The notes beneath the pieces were generated by a model, which was not told the origin of the DNA, ran no database searches, and was given only the letters and a program-made list of their open reading frames with translations. DNA of 60,000 nt, taken from positions 7,864,193-7,924,192 of the forward strand of contig NC_087062.1 of NCBI RefSeq assembly GCF_963678635.1, read 5' to 3'. Each line of letters opens with the position of its first letter. Position 1 is the stretch's first letter. The position numbers were made by a program, and so were the translations under genes. This DNA comes from Symsagittifera roscoffensis (lineage: Eukaryota > Xenacoelomorpha > Acoela > Convolutidae). Below, one piece after another: positions 11,401 to 21,988 of this stretch.

Positions 11401-12081
11401 ACTCACTGAATTTGAACTGAAATCGAAACAAATTTCTTACCATTGCAATACACGATTTTGCTTACCGTAAAAAACTCTTTGGTTTAGCATGCAAAAAGAA
11501 TAAGTTGAAAATGCTTAAGCGTGGCGAGATAGTGAAGCCTGCATTTAAATATATAGATTTTTTTCTTGCGAGGGAAGTGCCAAATATAGCTTTCAAAACT
11601 AATTCCGTTTGCTAAACGTTTTTTTTAGCCTAAATGACCAAGTTAGCAAGTAATCTTCAATTTACTGGTCGAAGTTCAAAAAAACGAAAATTTTCCGCCA
11701 ATTTTTCTCAACTCCGAGATTTTTTAATAGAAATTTTAAATTTTTGTTCGAATCACAACTGAAAGGACTTCAATATAATATGTCACTTAACCCAGTCCGC
11801 TCATTATTTGTGGCACCTGATTTCCCGAGGAACCTGATTTTGCCCAAAGAAAATTTGCGTGGAAACATTATTTGTGGTACCTGATTTTGCGTGCTAAACT
11901 GAAGGTGACTCATTCAATGTTTTTAGTGGTTATCTCATTTTTCCAACATTTTTGAACTAACATTGAAAAAATTTGGCAAGACATGACACCTGAATTTCCC
12001 CAAAAGAAAGGCAAAGCGGAGCTTCGAACCAATTTCGATTTAACACTAGAGCAGTATTAAAAGCTACAGAAGAAAATGAGA
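11401..12081. other. AT-rich intergenic DNA with a dispersed repeat
   Basis: No gene is seen. The part at 11690-11860 resembles 57905-58035: both have TTTTTCTCAAC-CGAGATTTTTT, then GTTCGAATCAC-ACTGAAA, then a TTTGTG-TAC-TGATTTT phrase. The phrase TATTTGTGG(C/T)ACCTGATTT occurs twice about 70 bp apart here. Confidence 0.55.
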
Positions 12082-12281
12082 NNNNNNNNNNNNNNNNNNN
12101 NNNNNNNNNNNNNNNNNNNNNNNNNNNNNNNNNNNNNNNNNNNNNNNNNNNNNNNNNNNNNNNNNNNNNNNNNNNNNNNNNNNNNNNNNNNNNNNNNNNN
12201 NNNNNNNNNNNNNNNNNNNNNNNNNNNNNNNNNNNNNNNNNNNNNNNNNNNNNNNNNNNNNNNNNNNNNNNNNNNNNNNNN
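12082..12281. other. Assembly gap, 200 N
   Basis: Exactly 200 N, probably a placeholder of unknown true length. Open frames reported across it have no meaning. Confidence 0.99.
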
Positions 12282-12609
12282 TCTTCACATTAAAATAGTT
12301 GAAGACTACACCAACAACCACCCCCATCAAATTGCTCAACTCAATTCCACAAGAAATAGACGATAGTGAAAATAAGCTCGATCGTGACGCCAGGTGCAAA
12401 CTTGCCCAGCTTCGACCAGCATATTCCCCTTGCTGAATAATTACCGGGATAGGCTAGACCCTAAAATACTTAATGTCTGTGAAATCTGTAGTCAGGGCCC
12501 TCATGATGTTAGTCACCTATTTAAGTGTCGAGGCAGGCTGACAGATCTAGATGGCCTCCACTTCTGGACTGACACCCTCCGGGTAGCTGAATTACTTCAG
12601 CTTACATAG
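12282..12609 (+). pseudogene. C-terminal remnant of a non-LTR retrotransposon ORF2
   Basis: The end of the frame reads LLNNYRDRLDPKILNVCEIC, then GPHDVSHLFKC and a tail finishing LRVAELLQLT. This matches the C-terminal zinc-knuckle region of jockey-like non-LTR elements, where an LNSY-RIDP, C-x2-C, PHD-x2-HLF-C pattern and a short L-DLW-P-V-A-FL tail end the polymerase ORF. The preceding residues KLDRDARCKLAQLRPAY lie in another frame, so at least one frameshift separates the two parts near 12430. The 5' part is lost in the assembly gap. It is not functional. Confidence 0.75.
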
Positions 12610-13843
12610 CACGGTGGAGCAGTAGAGCTAAACTTTCTTCCAGAAATAATTAGCAAACCGGAGGTAATGACCTCACAACGGCACAACAAAACGAGAGACC
12701 CTAGACGACGTCCAGTGTCATAACGATGTTTGACTAACCAACAAATGTGGTATGCACTAAATATCCCGTCGGTGGCCAATGATAATGGAAGCGACGGAAC
12801 AAACAATGAAACAAACTTTCATCTCCTCCAGAGATGAAGGATTAATAAAAGCGAAACGAAACCCTATACCGATGAAGGAGACGAGGCCACAACAACAACA
12901 ACAGATACTCAAAACCACAATCAAGATTGGATTATATAGCTATATGATATTACCGTTCCGGAAGCTTAACCTTTTAACCGAAAAAAAAACGATGTCTTTT
13001 CGCCGAAATTTTAAAAATCTTAATCATCGTAAATAGCGGAAACTTGTTGTTGAAAACAAAAAAAAAAGCCGACACCCAATAATCTGAAAATCCACCAAAA
13101 AATTTTGGAAAGTTTTTATTGGCAAAATTTGCCTAAACGGCCGACATAGGACCCTAGAGTGCTGTATATGTAGTGTATGCAAGATGAAATACACAATTCA
13201 TAAACTAAATCGACAGAGTTTAAGTCGAAAATCATGAATCCAGAAATTTGAGGCAAATAATTGATATCGAAACTCTTTAATGCTACATACGATGGTTAGA
13301 ATTCTCGTAATAAAATTAATCATTATTTACTATTAGCCAGTAGTTAAATTTGAATTTTCAAGAAATTCAGCATGCCCGCAGCACTGATGATTTGAGTGAT
13401 TTTATTAAACAAGATTCAAATTATTTATGTTTCTTCTTACCATTTGTCTTTTTGCTTGATGTGAGCGTAATGTGCCTTCTATAAAAGAAAGCAAAAGACT
13501 AGCCGCTAAAATCTAAAGTCGAGCGTGAAGAAATTTTTAGTCTTTTTCTAGAAGTGAAATGGAACGAAAACTTCAAAAAAATGCAAGTCTTCAATTATGT
13601 CGATTTCACTATTACTCGGTAGTAGCAAGTTTAGAAAAATACATCCGAAATATAAATTATGTTGATAAGTTTGAAAAAAAAAATCAGGATACAAAATACT
13701 TCTTAGCATTAATAGCTATTCTGATTAGCACCAACTGTTGAAAATTACAAGTAACTTCTACTGCATAACTAAGAATTAAATATACAATCTTTGCAAAATA
13801 TTCAGAACTTTTACTAACTTTTACGTATACTAACTTTTCTAAA
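12610..13843. other. Intergenic, probable retrotransposon 3' flank then AT-rich DNA
   Basis: The first ~320 bp are less AT-rich than the rest and include an (AAC)n run near 12890. They may be the 3' untranslated part of the retroelement remnant. The rest is AT-rich. I see no coding exon. Confidence 0.5.
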
Positions 13844-15328
13844 CTAATTAGGCAACAGTTCGGCTGATATTCGTCTATTCTTGTCATCCATAAGATAGAT
13901 CATAGGGAAAGACGCTAGCATACCTCCAAAAACCGCGTAATCAAGCCAGTTTGTGCCAACGCCAGGGACTAACATAACCATTAGAAACATGAGCCCGCAA
14001 GTATTTTGCACCAATACAAGCATAGATCCAATGACCTCTTCTGGAATCGGATAGAGTATGTCGGATCCGATTTCAAAAATCAAAGGCACTGTACTAGCAG
14101 AGGCACATCCTGTAATTATAACTAGAACATAAACCAATACCCTCATTTCCATAGAACTCAATTCAATGTGAACGATGCCTTTTGCCAGTAAAATGAACAC
14201 ACCAAACGCAAGAAACCCAGTAGTCAACAAAGCCAAAAGTAATTTTTTGATTGGGTTGTAAGCCCTGAGCAAATCGGCCGCAGCGGCAACCACGACACTA
14301 GTCGCAGCACCAATTATGGTAGTCGCAAATCCAAGCCAGCCAGACCAATACTGCGAAAACTGCAAATGAGGATTGCTGGCCAAATCTACGGCAAGAATGG
14401 CTAGATAGGAATTGAACAACCCACTGAAGAACCCATAAGTAAAAGACAGAATCCAAAACCTACGTTGTTTCACAATAAGTCGGATAGAATAGCCGAAAAA
14501 GTGACGACCACTGATAGACAAATTAGAAGGTGGAAGAGGAGGTCTCGCAGGAAAATAGATGATTATACATGCAGTTAAAACCGCTACGAGAGCGAACTGT
14601 ATTCTAAGATAGGTTTGAATTTCAGCCCGATATTGAGTTCGAAGCTCAACCCTAGTCTCTTCTGCTTCAAACTCTAGAAATGACGAATTAAATGAATCCG
14701 AAATTGGTTCTTCTACAAGAAGTGGACCAAGGAGAAACGAAAGAGCCAAACCAAACTGCTGACTGCCAGAAGCTAAAGATGTCGCAAACCTCCTTTCACT
14801 AGGAGGAAACCAGGTTATTGAAAGGAGACTTGCACCAGCCATGGGAATTATACCACCCGCGCCGGTACAAAATTGGCTAACATTTATCATTAGCGTGTTA
14901 ATTGGACCCATTCTCCAAGGAATAATTCTCAGAAAAGCACCGAGAAACATACAGCCTATAGTCACTAATTCTGATCTCCGCAGTCCTTTTTTCTTCAGAA
15001 GTGCAGCGTAAAAAGGAGGGAAAACTATCAATGTCAAAAGCCCCCAGTCAGCCAATAGAGATATAATTCCATTATTCCATCCATAAACAAACTTCGCAGT
15101 GTTTTGTATGGGATCCCAAGTATTCCATGATATATAATTTGAAAAACCAACAGAACAATAGATCAGCAAGATATACCATCTTCTTTTGTAAACACGGCAG
15201 TGATAACCCTGGTAATCATAACCGTCAAGATCATTATTCGAGCTCTGGGGTGTGTAATCAGTTTTATACAGCAGATACGTAGCACTATCGGAAAATTCGT
15301 TGTAATCGTTCCGTGAGCTACTATCCAT
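13844..15328 (-). CDS. SLC49A4 (DIRC2)-like major-facilitator transporter, complete, intronless
   Basis: A single open frame of 494 aa starts at the ATG at 15328 (MDSSSRNDYN). The longer frame begins with GTG and is not used. WNTWDPIQNTAK (residues 68-79), the cytosolic RFATSLASGSQQFG loop and about 12 hydrophobic segments identify an SLC49-family MFS transporter closest in type to SLC49A4/DIRC2, a lysosomal membrane protein. The length is close to the family's usual ~480 aa. It is clearly paralogous to the gene at 226-2592 over the full length (YKRRWYIL, PIQNTAK, SGLFNSYL, SASTVPLIFEIGSDIL), yet it lacks both introns seen or inferred there. It may be an old retrocopy, or the introns may have been lost or gained. 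It carries no frameshift or stop and looks functional. The neighbours are repeats, so they give no functional context. Confidence 0.92.
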   Translation of the reverse strand: MDSSSRNDYNEFSDSATYLLYKTDYTPQSSNNDLDGYDYQGYHCRVYKRRWYILLIYCSVGFSNYISWNTWDPIQNTAKFVYGWNNGIISLLADWGLLTLIVFPPFYAALLKKKGLRRSELVTIGCMFLGAFLRIIPWRMGPINTLMINVSQFCTGAGGIIPMAGASLLSITWFPPSERRFATSLASGSQQFGLALSFLLGPLLVEEPISDSFNSSFLEFEAEETRVELRTQYRAEIQTYLRIQFALVAVLTACIIIYFPARPPLPPSNLSISGRHFFGYSIRLIVKQRRFWILSFTYGFFSGLFNSYLAILAVDLASNPHLQFSQYWSGWLGFATTIIGAATSVVVAAAADLLRAYNPIKKLLLALLTTGFLAFGVFILLAKGIVHIELSSMEMRVLVYVLVIITGCASASTVPLIFEIGSDILYPIPEEVIGSMLVLVQNTCGLMFLMVMLVPGVGTNWLDYAVFGGMLASFPMIYLMDDKNRRISAELLPN

Positions 15329-15372
15329 TTCTAGAAAAAGCACATAGCTATGTTTGCACGGGCAGAGCTCTG

Positions 15373-15382
15373 CTTATATATA
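15373..15382 (-). promoter_or_regulatory. TATA box of the intronless SLC49-like gene
   Basis: TATATATAAG reads toward the gene, with its 5' edge 54 nt before the ATG at 15328. A start ~30 nt downstream would give a 5' UTR of about 20-25 nt. Confidence 0.55.
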
Positions 15383-15771
15383 ATGAGATTTATAGGAACG
15401 TCCACTCACTAGTGGACAGCATAGAAAACAAAAGCTCCAAAACACCTTTTTTAAGTGATGTCCATTTAAAAAAATCAAATAATTTTAAATTTTGATTTAA
15501 ATTTCAATAAACGTGAAAAAAAAATAAACTGCTCAGGCGGTATTCGATCTTACGCCAAAGTACACGGTGTAATTATGTCAATTAGTTTCACTTTTTCACA
15601 GTTCCGATGACAAAGCAAACAATATCACGACAAAACTGAAAGATTTTGTTGCAAATAGATATGCCCAAGAAATTGATTTATTATTTTTTTCAATTTTGCG
15701 ACAAGTACCCGAAAACGTAAATAAAATTTAAATTGCTAAAAAAAATTAATAGTTTCAGTGAAATTTAATTT
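15383..15771. other. AT-rich intergenic DNA
   Basis: No gene or repeat is recognised between the promoter of the SLC49-like gene and the left edge of the 5.93-kb tandem unit. Confidence 0.6.
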
Positions 15772-16054
15772 GATGCCAATATTTTTTTAAATTTTTTGAA
15801 CAATTTCAAGTTAAATTTCAATTTCTATTTCTTAAACGGACATCACTGCCTGTTCACAAACATTTTGCACAAGAGTTATAAAGGAGCTGAACATTTTATT
15901 ATTATAAAAAAGTAAATTATAAAAGGGGCCCTTCCGTTTAGGTACGGTCGTGCACCAGTTGGATAGGGCCCATACCAGCATTTTATAAATACACCAATAA
16001 ACAATAGAGCGGGAATTAAGACAAGCCAGCATTTGATGCATCGTCTAAAAGTAT
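15772..16054 (-). mobile_element. 3' untranslated tail of the retroelement (copy 1)
   Basis: Non-coding sequence after the last codon of the retroelement runs to the duplication edge. The 69-aa frame here has no domain. It is repeated from 21706 to 21988. Confidence 0.45.
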
Positions 16055-19000
16055 TTACTTCAACCGTCCCTCATCTACAAGAGCACTAATTGGATTGTCT
16101 ATGAATTGCGTCCTACGCAGTGATCTGCACCCCCGTATACAAAGGATAGCGCACCTGAGCAGCGCGAAGCTTATCTTAGTTCATTTATAGTTTATTGTTT
16201 CTGAGCAGCTTTCATGCCTTTTTTCACTAAGTTTTTCAGCTATGCGCTGCATTGTCCGAGTAGCTGCTGGTGCGGCACCAACAGTGCAGCCAAAAATGAG
16301 CGCAAAGAAGCTGCTCTGTTCGACATGTGAACTCTATGTTGGTATTTTGAGTTTTTTAGTGATTCATGGTATTTATAGGCTTCTTTCAGTAGTGTTCGTA
16401 TAGTTTTTGCGTGAGGGTTGAAAACTTTGACATCAAAGAAGGTTCGGCTAAACGTTGGGCCCTATAATCCGTTTGCTTTTACGTCTAGTCACTCGTCTTC
16501 ATCAGTTGTCGTTCAATTGTTGACAAAGTTCTCGCCTTGCAAAGACTGAAGCGTCGGCTCGATTTCAACATGAGGTTGGCAAAGGTATCTCTGATTTCAC
16601 AATGCCTCATGTGGGTATATCCACTTTTTGCGAAGTGAAGGGCGTGGGCAAGGTCAATAGATTGACCACGTGCACATGTGAGTGGATTGTTGGTTGTTTC
16701 CTTTCCATGTCTGAGATAAATTCCATTCCGGAATTCGGATTTATTCAGGTTTAAATCATATCTGCTAAGTGGCAGTTAATTTAACCAGTTTGAGGCTCTT
16801 TTTTGGAGGCCGGCTAAAGTGTGTATTTTTCATTGTCACTCAACTTGCTTAAAATGTTAGTTTTCTTTTGGTTCGTTCTTTCGGTTTTAAGTGTTTTAAT
16901 TTTTGTATAGATTTTTTCTCAGATATAGCTGTTAATGGGTTGTATGTGTCTAGTACTGATTATGTTTTAATTGATAATTATAGAAAATTCTGGACATTAG
17001 ACACACGTTTTCAGTGGCAAAGAAGCGATGTTTGTAAGTTGATGGCTGACATTATCTTTACCAGTTAAATTTGGAATGAGATTTTCCTGCAGTATCTTCT
17101 CTCAGGTCTGCATGTTTTCTGTGGTATAAGGGTAGTTCTAATTGAAAACAAAAATTTCACTTGTTGCTCTTTGGTGTAACAGGAGTACACAATTTGCGGT
17201 GATGTTTTCGCAATACTGCCAAGTTTTTTCAGTATTTTATTATGTTCTTCTAACTGAGTTTCTAAGAAAGTGTTACATTTCGTCTCGGAGCCTATGACAG
17301 AACCAAATACTTTGGCCTCTTTCTTCATTTCAATTGCGTTATTTTTGAATACTTTTATCGCTTCATTGTATTTTTCATCTTTTACAATGAGCTGGAATTT
17401 CGATGCCTTCGCATGATTTCCAAAATATTTTCCGTGTTTGATAATGTTGTCAAAAATTCTTCGCAGGCTTTTCAAATTTCCGACTGCATTCCCATCGTCT
17501 GCATACCCTTTCTGTGTTAGGCTGTTATTGCTGACTAGTTTTATTAAAAGTAAAGTAGCTAGCCCGTACATTGCCATTGCTAATGGGTCTCCTTGTGTGG
17601 TTTCTTCTCTAGATAGGATATATTTTTTACGAAGAGTTTAGATGGATTAGAGTATGAGTTCTGTATAGCGGGTTTTATAGAAGGGCATATACTTGCATTG
17701 ACTTTTGAAGCTAGGTTCCGGTTTAGGGGTTTAAATGCATTTTACGCGTCTATCAGTAATATTGCATGGGAATCTGTTTTCTCGTATTGCTTCCTAAGCG
17801 TATGAATTGTATATTCGATGTCATATTTTTGGCCAGGGCATAGTTGGTAATTCAATCCGAGTATCATTAGTTCGCTTTTTGAGCACTTTGTGATCGTTCT
17901 ACCTATTATTCTGCGGATGAATTGGCCTATTCCAATTGGCCTAACTCCTGGGTTTTTATCAAGTGGAATTAGTCGCCAGGCATTATGTGGTTCAAGAAGC
18001 TCATGACTGTTGATATTTTCTGTGCAATTTCGGCTAGTGTCTTTGATATTTCAACTGACCGTTTACCAAAGTGCATTAGTATGCGTCTCCACTCATTTGT
18101 ATCCAAACCTGAGGGTCCTTGAGAACAATGTGTTGTCATGGCAGCCTTCCTAATTTTCTGCGCATTTATTTGGTCGAATGTGAATGAGTGGAAAGGGATT
18201 GCATCTTCGGAGCGTGATGTTTTATAGTTGCTGTTTACTGGCTGCACGGGAGGATGTTTCTCGATGAGGAGTTGCTCAACAGATTGACTTTTGTCGGTTT
18301 CCTTGAGTGATAGTATTCCTTTGGAGGTGTCAGTTAATTTAGCAATAGCACTTGATACTTTAGCGGTGCTCATTAATTTTTTCAAACCGCTGTGCTTCAG
18401 TTTTTACTTTCTTTTTATTTTTTTTGCCAAGTGCATTTGCAGCGCTTCTCCCTCGTTAAAAAGTTCATCCAGTTCGCCCTTATGCCATTGCTTAAGCCTT
18501 CTTGGTATAGTTTTAGAGTTCAAACCATCACACTCCGATTTAGTTTTGCATAGCATGAGTTGAGGGAATAACATTGTTGCGTGCAATGCGTATGTGTTTT
18601 CTTGTGTTTCAATTAACGAGTTGAGGCTTCTATTTAGAACGTTTTTTTAAGTTAAACACAATTCTTGCGAGGATCATGAAGACTGGTTTCCAGTGCACTT
18701 CTTGGCTTTAGATGGTTCTTATTTTATTTTTTAGTTCAGGTATGGGATTGGACCAAGGGTCGGGTGTGGCTGTTACAGTTTCGTTGCTGTTTGCAATGGC
18801 AGAATTTTGATCGTTGGTCGAAGGAGCTTGTTGAGGTTGAGTTGGAGGGGCTTGAATTTCAGTTGTAGTGTTGTCTGTAATCAGGGAGGTGCAGCGAAAG
18901 CAGCTGAAATTTTCGTCGTGGTCGCTGACTCGATTAAGGCCGCTGCATTTTACATGCATGTAGGCTTTGCATGTTGTGCACCAATTCCATGGTCGCGTAG

Positions 19001-19060
19001 GTGGTTTTTACATATGATACTATGTGTTTGATCGGACATTTTTTTAAGAGGGAACGGTAT
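16055..19060 (-). mobile_element. Dead retroelement with PHD-like finger, reverse transcriptase and restriction-like endonuclease tail (copy 1)
   Basis: Read on the minus strand in order. A half-PHD finger comes first (WCTTCKAYMHVKC then FSCFRC, ~18970-18880). It is followed by IPRRLKQWHKGELDELFNEG (18500s), then QGPSGLDTNEWRRI (18110s). RT motif A is LLIDA-stop-NAF, with the stop TAA at 17744-17742, followed by TTQGDPLAMAMYGLA and the YADD catalytic box (17505-17494). Near 16650-16560 comes a zinc-knuckle-like CARG-HALHFAKSGY and RHCEIRD, then VEIEPTLQSLQGE, then RTFFDVKVFNPHA, and finally KISFALLRCAILCIRG with a stop at 16057-16055. RT followed by a zinc knuckle and a PD-(D/E)xK-like endonuclease is the layout of R2/NeSL-type non-LTR elements. 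I did not assign the clade. At least one stop and several frameshifts make it inactive. Confidence 0.8.
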
Positions 19061-19443
19061 CGTCAGATTATCAAGAGAATTAGTAAATAATATAAGGAAG
19101 AAAATTTGTAAAGAATTCATTACCAAAGAACGAGAAGTGGATGCCATCTCGGCAGATCATTTGAGGAGTTAGATTTAATTTAAGATTGGGCGAAACAATG
19201 AGTGTGTGTGGATGAAGAAATTTAATAATTAAACAGCATATGGTTATGAATGTAGAGTTTGCGATTAACATCATTGTTAATGGAGCTTTGGATTGTTTTG
19301 GGGATAATTAGGGTTTTGGACTGGAACTTGTTTGTAATTAGGTTGATTAAGTTTTCCTACATTTGCTCAACTTCTCGTGCATGCAGCGCAGCCTATTATC
19401 CTTAAGCCCTGCGATAATGGTAAATGTATTAAGGCGCTTTTGT

Positions 19444-19857
19444 CTAATATTGTAATACTGTTTTATACAGATCTTGGAGTGTGGCGCCGCGGTAAGAGTG
19501 AATGGAAGATTTTACTAGAGATTGTTTGATATATTTTGTCCTTGATGTGCCAATTGCAAGCGCCTGGGAAAAGTCAGAGATGCGCCTTGCCTGGAATCGG
19601 GGCATCCACCTGAAACACAGACAACGAAGGCAACGTTTCTAGCAAAGTTTTTCGAAAACCAACCCATGTTTCTTAGACCGCTCCAGGAAGGCCCTCGAAT
19701 GGCAAGCTCGCAACACATTGGCGCGACTACGGCGGGAAGTATATTGCAACTTGTCTTTTAAAGGGAATATAAATTCATGAATACCATAATTTTCTAAATA
19801 AACAATAAAGGCTGTGGCTCGATTGTGTCTACGGGACGAGAGAATGGCTATTGACTT
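19444..19857 (-). CDS. Two-exon unknown gene, 3' part (copy 1)
   Basis: On the minus strand TTGCCTTGTCGTTTTTTTTGCAG is an acceptor for an exon at 19857-19664. This reads KSIAILSSRRHNRATAFIVY and continues to FLERSKKHG. A 54-bp intron (19663-19610, weak donor GTTGGT, good acceptor GTCTGTGTTTCAG) leads to 19609-19444, which reads WMPRFQARRISDFSQALAIG and ends YKTVLQY-TAG. The frame is open across the join for 119 codons, and unspliced reading stops early. It is basic and I recognise no family. Upstream exons would lie in 19858-20940 or beyond, and I found none, so the start is unknown. It could also be a chance open stretch or part of a repeat. Confidence 0.4.
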
Positions 19858-20940
19858 CTGCAAAAAAAACGACAAGGCAAACAAATGAGCTCATAAACAA
19901 ACGATAGTCACTATAAAAATCTATGCATGGAACCGATGAAAACATTTATTATCATTTTTTATGTTTTGAAACTTGTAATTAGGAACTTTATTTCGGCTTA
20001 TTTGTTTTTTTTATATGAAGGATTTTTTATATGAAGGAAACTTTAAAGATTATTGAAAGTGGCGAGCTTCCTAATTCATGCTACTGGGGTACATGACTCT
20101 TAGCCTACAGTATTTACGAAATGGTCCGTAATTTTCTCTGAAGACAAACCAAAAAAATGTCTCAAATTTCAGAGATCTATTTTTTCTTTAATAAAATTTA
20201 TGAAAATATTTAATCTTACAATGAAATTATAAAAAAGGGGATAAATCATGATTTTAAAAAATATATATATTTTTTATCATTTTGACTGCATGGAATATCT
20301 TTACAGACATTTTTGATCCCTAAATTTGTATAAGAAGTGTATTATTTGACAACCCGGCTTTCCAAACGTGCTCAGAATGCTTTTTTTTTTTCAAAAAAAA
20401 ACTATCACAATCCCTCTCCCCCCACCATTAGTTAAAATCAAAGCGCCGCTAACATATCACAAAATTTGTATTTGCAAATTTTGCAGAGGTCGTATCCACT
20501 TTTCTTGTTTCTAGCAGTTGCAAAAAATACAAGTGAATCTTGAAAGCTAATTAAACATTCACACAGAAACAACTCTGTCCTCTACTTTTGAACAATACAG
20601 TGTTTTGGCGCAAAAAGTAATCCCTGCTTATGCTAATTCACCCACTTGGTAATCAACCAATTACTTAACTGAATCTTTTCACGATTAAACTATTCAAAAT
20701 GTGCCTCTCAAATAATGAGGCTTATGGTTTCGTTAATGAGTTTCAGTCCCAAATATCCCCAAAGTATTTAAAGCTCTTGCGTCATATGCATTTTTAAATG
20801 AATTCGGGACTTCAAACAAAGCGTTTGACCATACTTTTATTATTTCAAAACTTGTCAACCGAATTGATTTGCTTGTTTAACTCTCTATTTTTTCCTTCAA
20901 AGGAAAACCTTGGAAAAAAGTTTTAAAAAAACTGCTATTG
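19858..20940. other. Spacer between divergent genes (copy 1)
   Basis: AT-rich spacer between the minus-strand two-exon gene and the plus-strand GIY-YIG-like gene, with no exon seen. It may hold the promoters of one or both. Repeated at 25789-26876. Confidence 0.5.
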
Positions 20941-21551
20941 ATGGAAAGAAGCTTCAAATGGAAGCCTGCCAGTGTAGCCATGAAAACTGCCCCCCTAGCG
21001 AGGGGTGCCTACTTCATCGGACTGAGCAGGGGAGGGGGCAAAGTGCAGCTGTTGTATACGGGGTCAACTCATACCCAGAGCAACCTCAGATCTACAATTC
21101 GACAGGTAAAGTTCTAGACTGTTTGTTTGATATTTCAATCTGTTTAAAGGGGGTGTCGTAAATCGTTAACTAGTACCAAAAGGGGACCCTTTGGGTAGTT
21201 AGAGAGTTGAATGCTTGAATAAATGGAACGTCTTGAAGGGGTATCATTTCAAGAGATTTTTCGAGATATATTTGCTAAATTGAATAAAATTGGCTCAACT
21301 AAACCATCTGGGCGAAAGTATAGTCAGCAATAAATTTAGGGGGTTTAAATTTTTTTAATGTTTTTTCTCTTTTTTTATTTTTCTTGTTTTCTGCAGGTGT
21401 TCACGGGTGGCTCGATTGACAACTGGGACGAGCGACTGGGTTGTTTCCTGATGGGGGCATCCAAAAGACACCTCTTGGTAGACTGGGTCGTCCTCAAGTT
21501 CCCTCAAGACACCATAGGCGACTACGTCCTACAATGCGCCAAAATTAATAG
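20941..21551 (+). CDS. GIY-YIG-like small protein gene, exons 1-2 only (copy 1, 3'-truncated)
   Basis: Exon 1 is 20941-21105 (55 codons, ends CGACAG|GTAAAG). Exon 2 is 21397-21551 (after TTTTCTGCAG, ends AATAG|GTAACT). Exon 1 is identical to exon 1 of the complete copy at 26877. Exon 2 differs at five bases, four of them synonymous and one changing Y to C near the end. The unit stops ~150 bp into intron 2 and runs into the next retroelement, so this copy has no exon 3 of its own. If exon 2 is not spliced, a TAA follows one codon later and a 107-aa protein would result. Alternatively its transcript could splice to exon 2 or 3 of the second copy. Confidence 0.65.
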
Positions 21552-21988
21552 GTAACTTACCATCCTAACCTTAACATTCTAACTGTACCATCTTTGGGGT
21601 GTCTCTAATTGTAACAGCCTCAGAACCTAAAAGATTCATAACAAGAGATTATAGAAAGAAAATCGGATCTAATGTTGACTTCAAACTGGTTCGTTGATTT
21701 TGTTTCATGCCAATAATTTTTTAAATTTTTTGAACAATTTCAAGTTAAATTTCAATTTCTATTTCTTAAACGGACATCACTGCCTGTTCACAAACATTTT
21801 GCACAAGAATTATAAAGGAGCTGAACATTTTATTATTATAAAAAAGTAAATTATAAAAGGGGCCCTTCCGTTTAGGTACGGTCGTGCACAAGTTGGATAG
21901 GGCCCATACCAGCATTTTATAAATACACCAATAAACAATAGAGCGGGAATTAAGACAAGTCAGCATTTGATGCATCGTCTAAAAGTAT

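Larger units (their letters stand above)
15772..21703. repeat. 5.93-kb tandem segmental duplication, unit 1
   Basis: Starting at ATGCCAAT the sequence is repeated from ~21706, an offset of 5931-5934 bp, with very few differences. It contains a dead retroelement, a minus-strand two-exon gene and exons 1-2 of the GIY-YIG-like gene. The left edge lies beside the 3' tail of the retroelement. The right edge lies in intron 2 of the GIY-YIG-like gene (TTCGTTGATTTTGT). Confidence 0.95.

Noticed and set aside
12064-12399. Open frames across 12082-12281 and 57138-57337
   Set aside because: They consist mostly of N and are not sequence.
15329-15343. Earlier start for the intronless SLC49-like gene
   Set aside because: The codon is GTG. 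It would also leave almost no 5' UTR after the TATA box.
16868-17068. Plus-strand frames across the retroelements (for example 16868-17068 and 24527-24964)
   Set aside because: They are antisense shadows of the minus-strand reverse transcriptase regions.
20597-20610. TACAGTG at 20597 as the end of a Tc1/mariner element
   Set aside because: No matching inverted end was found nearby.
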